Positions 6,478 to 6,687 of a stretch of DNA of 6,687 nt are shown here, in pieces (the first letter of the stretch is position 1; each line of letters starts with the position of its first letter). The position numbers were made by a program, and so were the translations under genes. The DNA is taken from positions 1 through 6,687 of the forward strand of contig DATKYV010000154.1 in the NCBI GenBank assembly GCA_035528275.1. Direction: 5' to 3'. The stretch is from DATKYV01 sp035528275. GTDB taxonomy: Bacteria > Acidobacteriota > Terriglobia > UBA7540. The notes below the pieces were generated by a model. That model saw only the letters and a list, made by a program, of their open reading frames with translations, was not told the origin of the DNA and did not search any database.

Positions 6478-6652
6478 GCGCCCCGCAGGCCAACCGATCA
6501 TCGGATCCGCCCGCGGCGGCGAGGTTAGGCTTCGGACCTTCGGTCGAGTGCGAACAGCCCATCGGGCGTGAACCCCTCCAAGCCAACCCAGCAACTTCGG
6601 CCGTAGAAGGGGGGATGGGACGCGAATAGGCTCTTCCACACGCCGGCTTTCC
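6478..6652. other. non-coding stretch after the aminopeptidase gene
   Basis: I find no gene or RNA here. Short inverted repeats occur: CCGATCATCGG (6494-6504) and GACCTTCGGTC (6535-6545). Neither has a T tract, so no intrinsic terminator can be called. Open frames on the reverse strand here are extensions of shadows of the aminopeptidase gene. Confidence 0.4.
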
Positions 6653-6681
6653 TTGACTTCCTGGCTGGGTCAAAATATCAT
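6653..6681 (+). promoter_or_regulatory. sigma70-type promoter reading out of the right edge
   Basis: TTGACT (6653-6658) and TATCAT (6676-6681) are separated by exactly 17 bp. Each hexamer matches the housekeeping consensus at 5 of 6 positions. The spacer ends in an AT-rich run (CAAAA). The promoter should drive a rightward gene or RNA beyond the window, with transcription starting at about 6687 or just after. Confidence 0.6.
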
Positions 6682-6687
6682 TGAGTA

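Noticed and set aside
5743..6639. A 298-codon open frame antisense to the aminopeptidase gene
   Set aside because: It mirrors the catalytic domain of a well-supported M24 enzyme and shows no recognisable motifs or ribosome binding site.

Overview
The window is bacterial DNA with dense, mostly GC-rich genes that use Shine-Dalgarno-type starts. The mix of genes fits a soil-type, GC-rich Gram-negative bacterium: a DUF4062-TPR protein, a GT-C mannosyltransferase-like enzyme, a cellulose-synthase-like GT2, a VapBC-type toxin-antitoxin pair and an exported aminopeptidase P. Acidobacteriota is my best guess, but this is inference from gene content only and is weakly held.

Layout. (1) 1-1005, minus strand: the 5' 335 codons of a gene that runs off the left edge. 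It has an N-terminal DUF4062 domain followed by TPR repeats, and it is clearly more AT-rich than the rest. (2) 1121-2434, minus: a multi-membrane-span GT-C glycosyltransferase. (3) 2435-2512: a 78-bp divergent intergenic region. (4) 2513-4132, plus: a membrane-bound processive-type GT2 glycosyltransferase. (5) 4129-4757, minus: a toxin-antitoxin operon of a 68-residue antitoxin and a PIN-domain toxin, joined by a GTGA overlap. (6) 5101-6477, plus: a secreted or periplasmic M24B aminopeptidase P with all its metal ligands. (7) 6478-6687: a non-coding end that carries a strong sigma70-type promoter reading out of the window.

How the parts relate. The divergent GT-C and GT2 genes share a short promoter region and probably act together in making or modifying a cell-surface polysaccharide or glycolipid. 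The toxin-antitoxin pair is unrelated to them and looks inserted. The last 52 bp of the GT2 gene (4083-4134, including the last 16 codons and the stop) are repeated at 4889-4940 with only 3 mismatches, on the far side of the toxin-antitoxin genes. Removing one repeat plus the cassette (806 bp) would leave an intact GT2 gene directly upstream of the aminopeptidase gene. The toxin's own stop codon lies inside the GT2-proximal repeat copy. This scar is the most unusual structure in the window. No integrase or transposase is present, so the mechanism is unknown.
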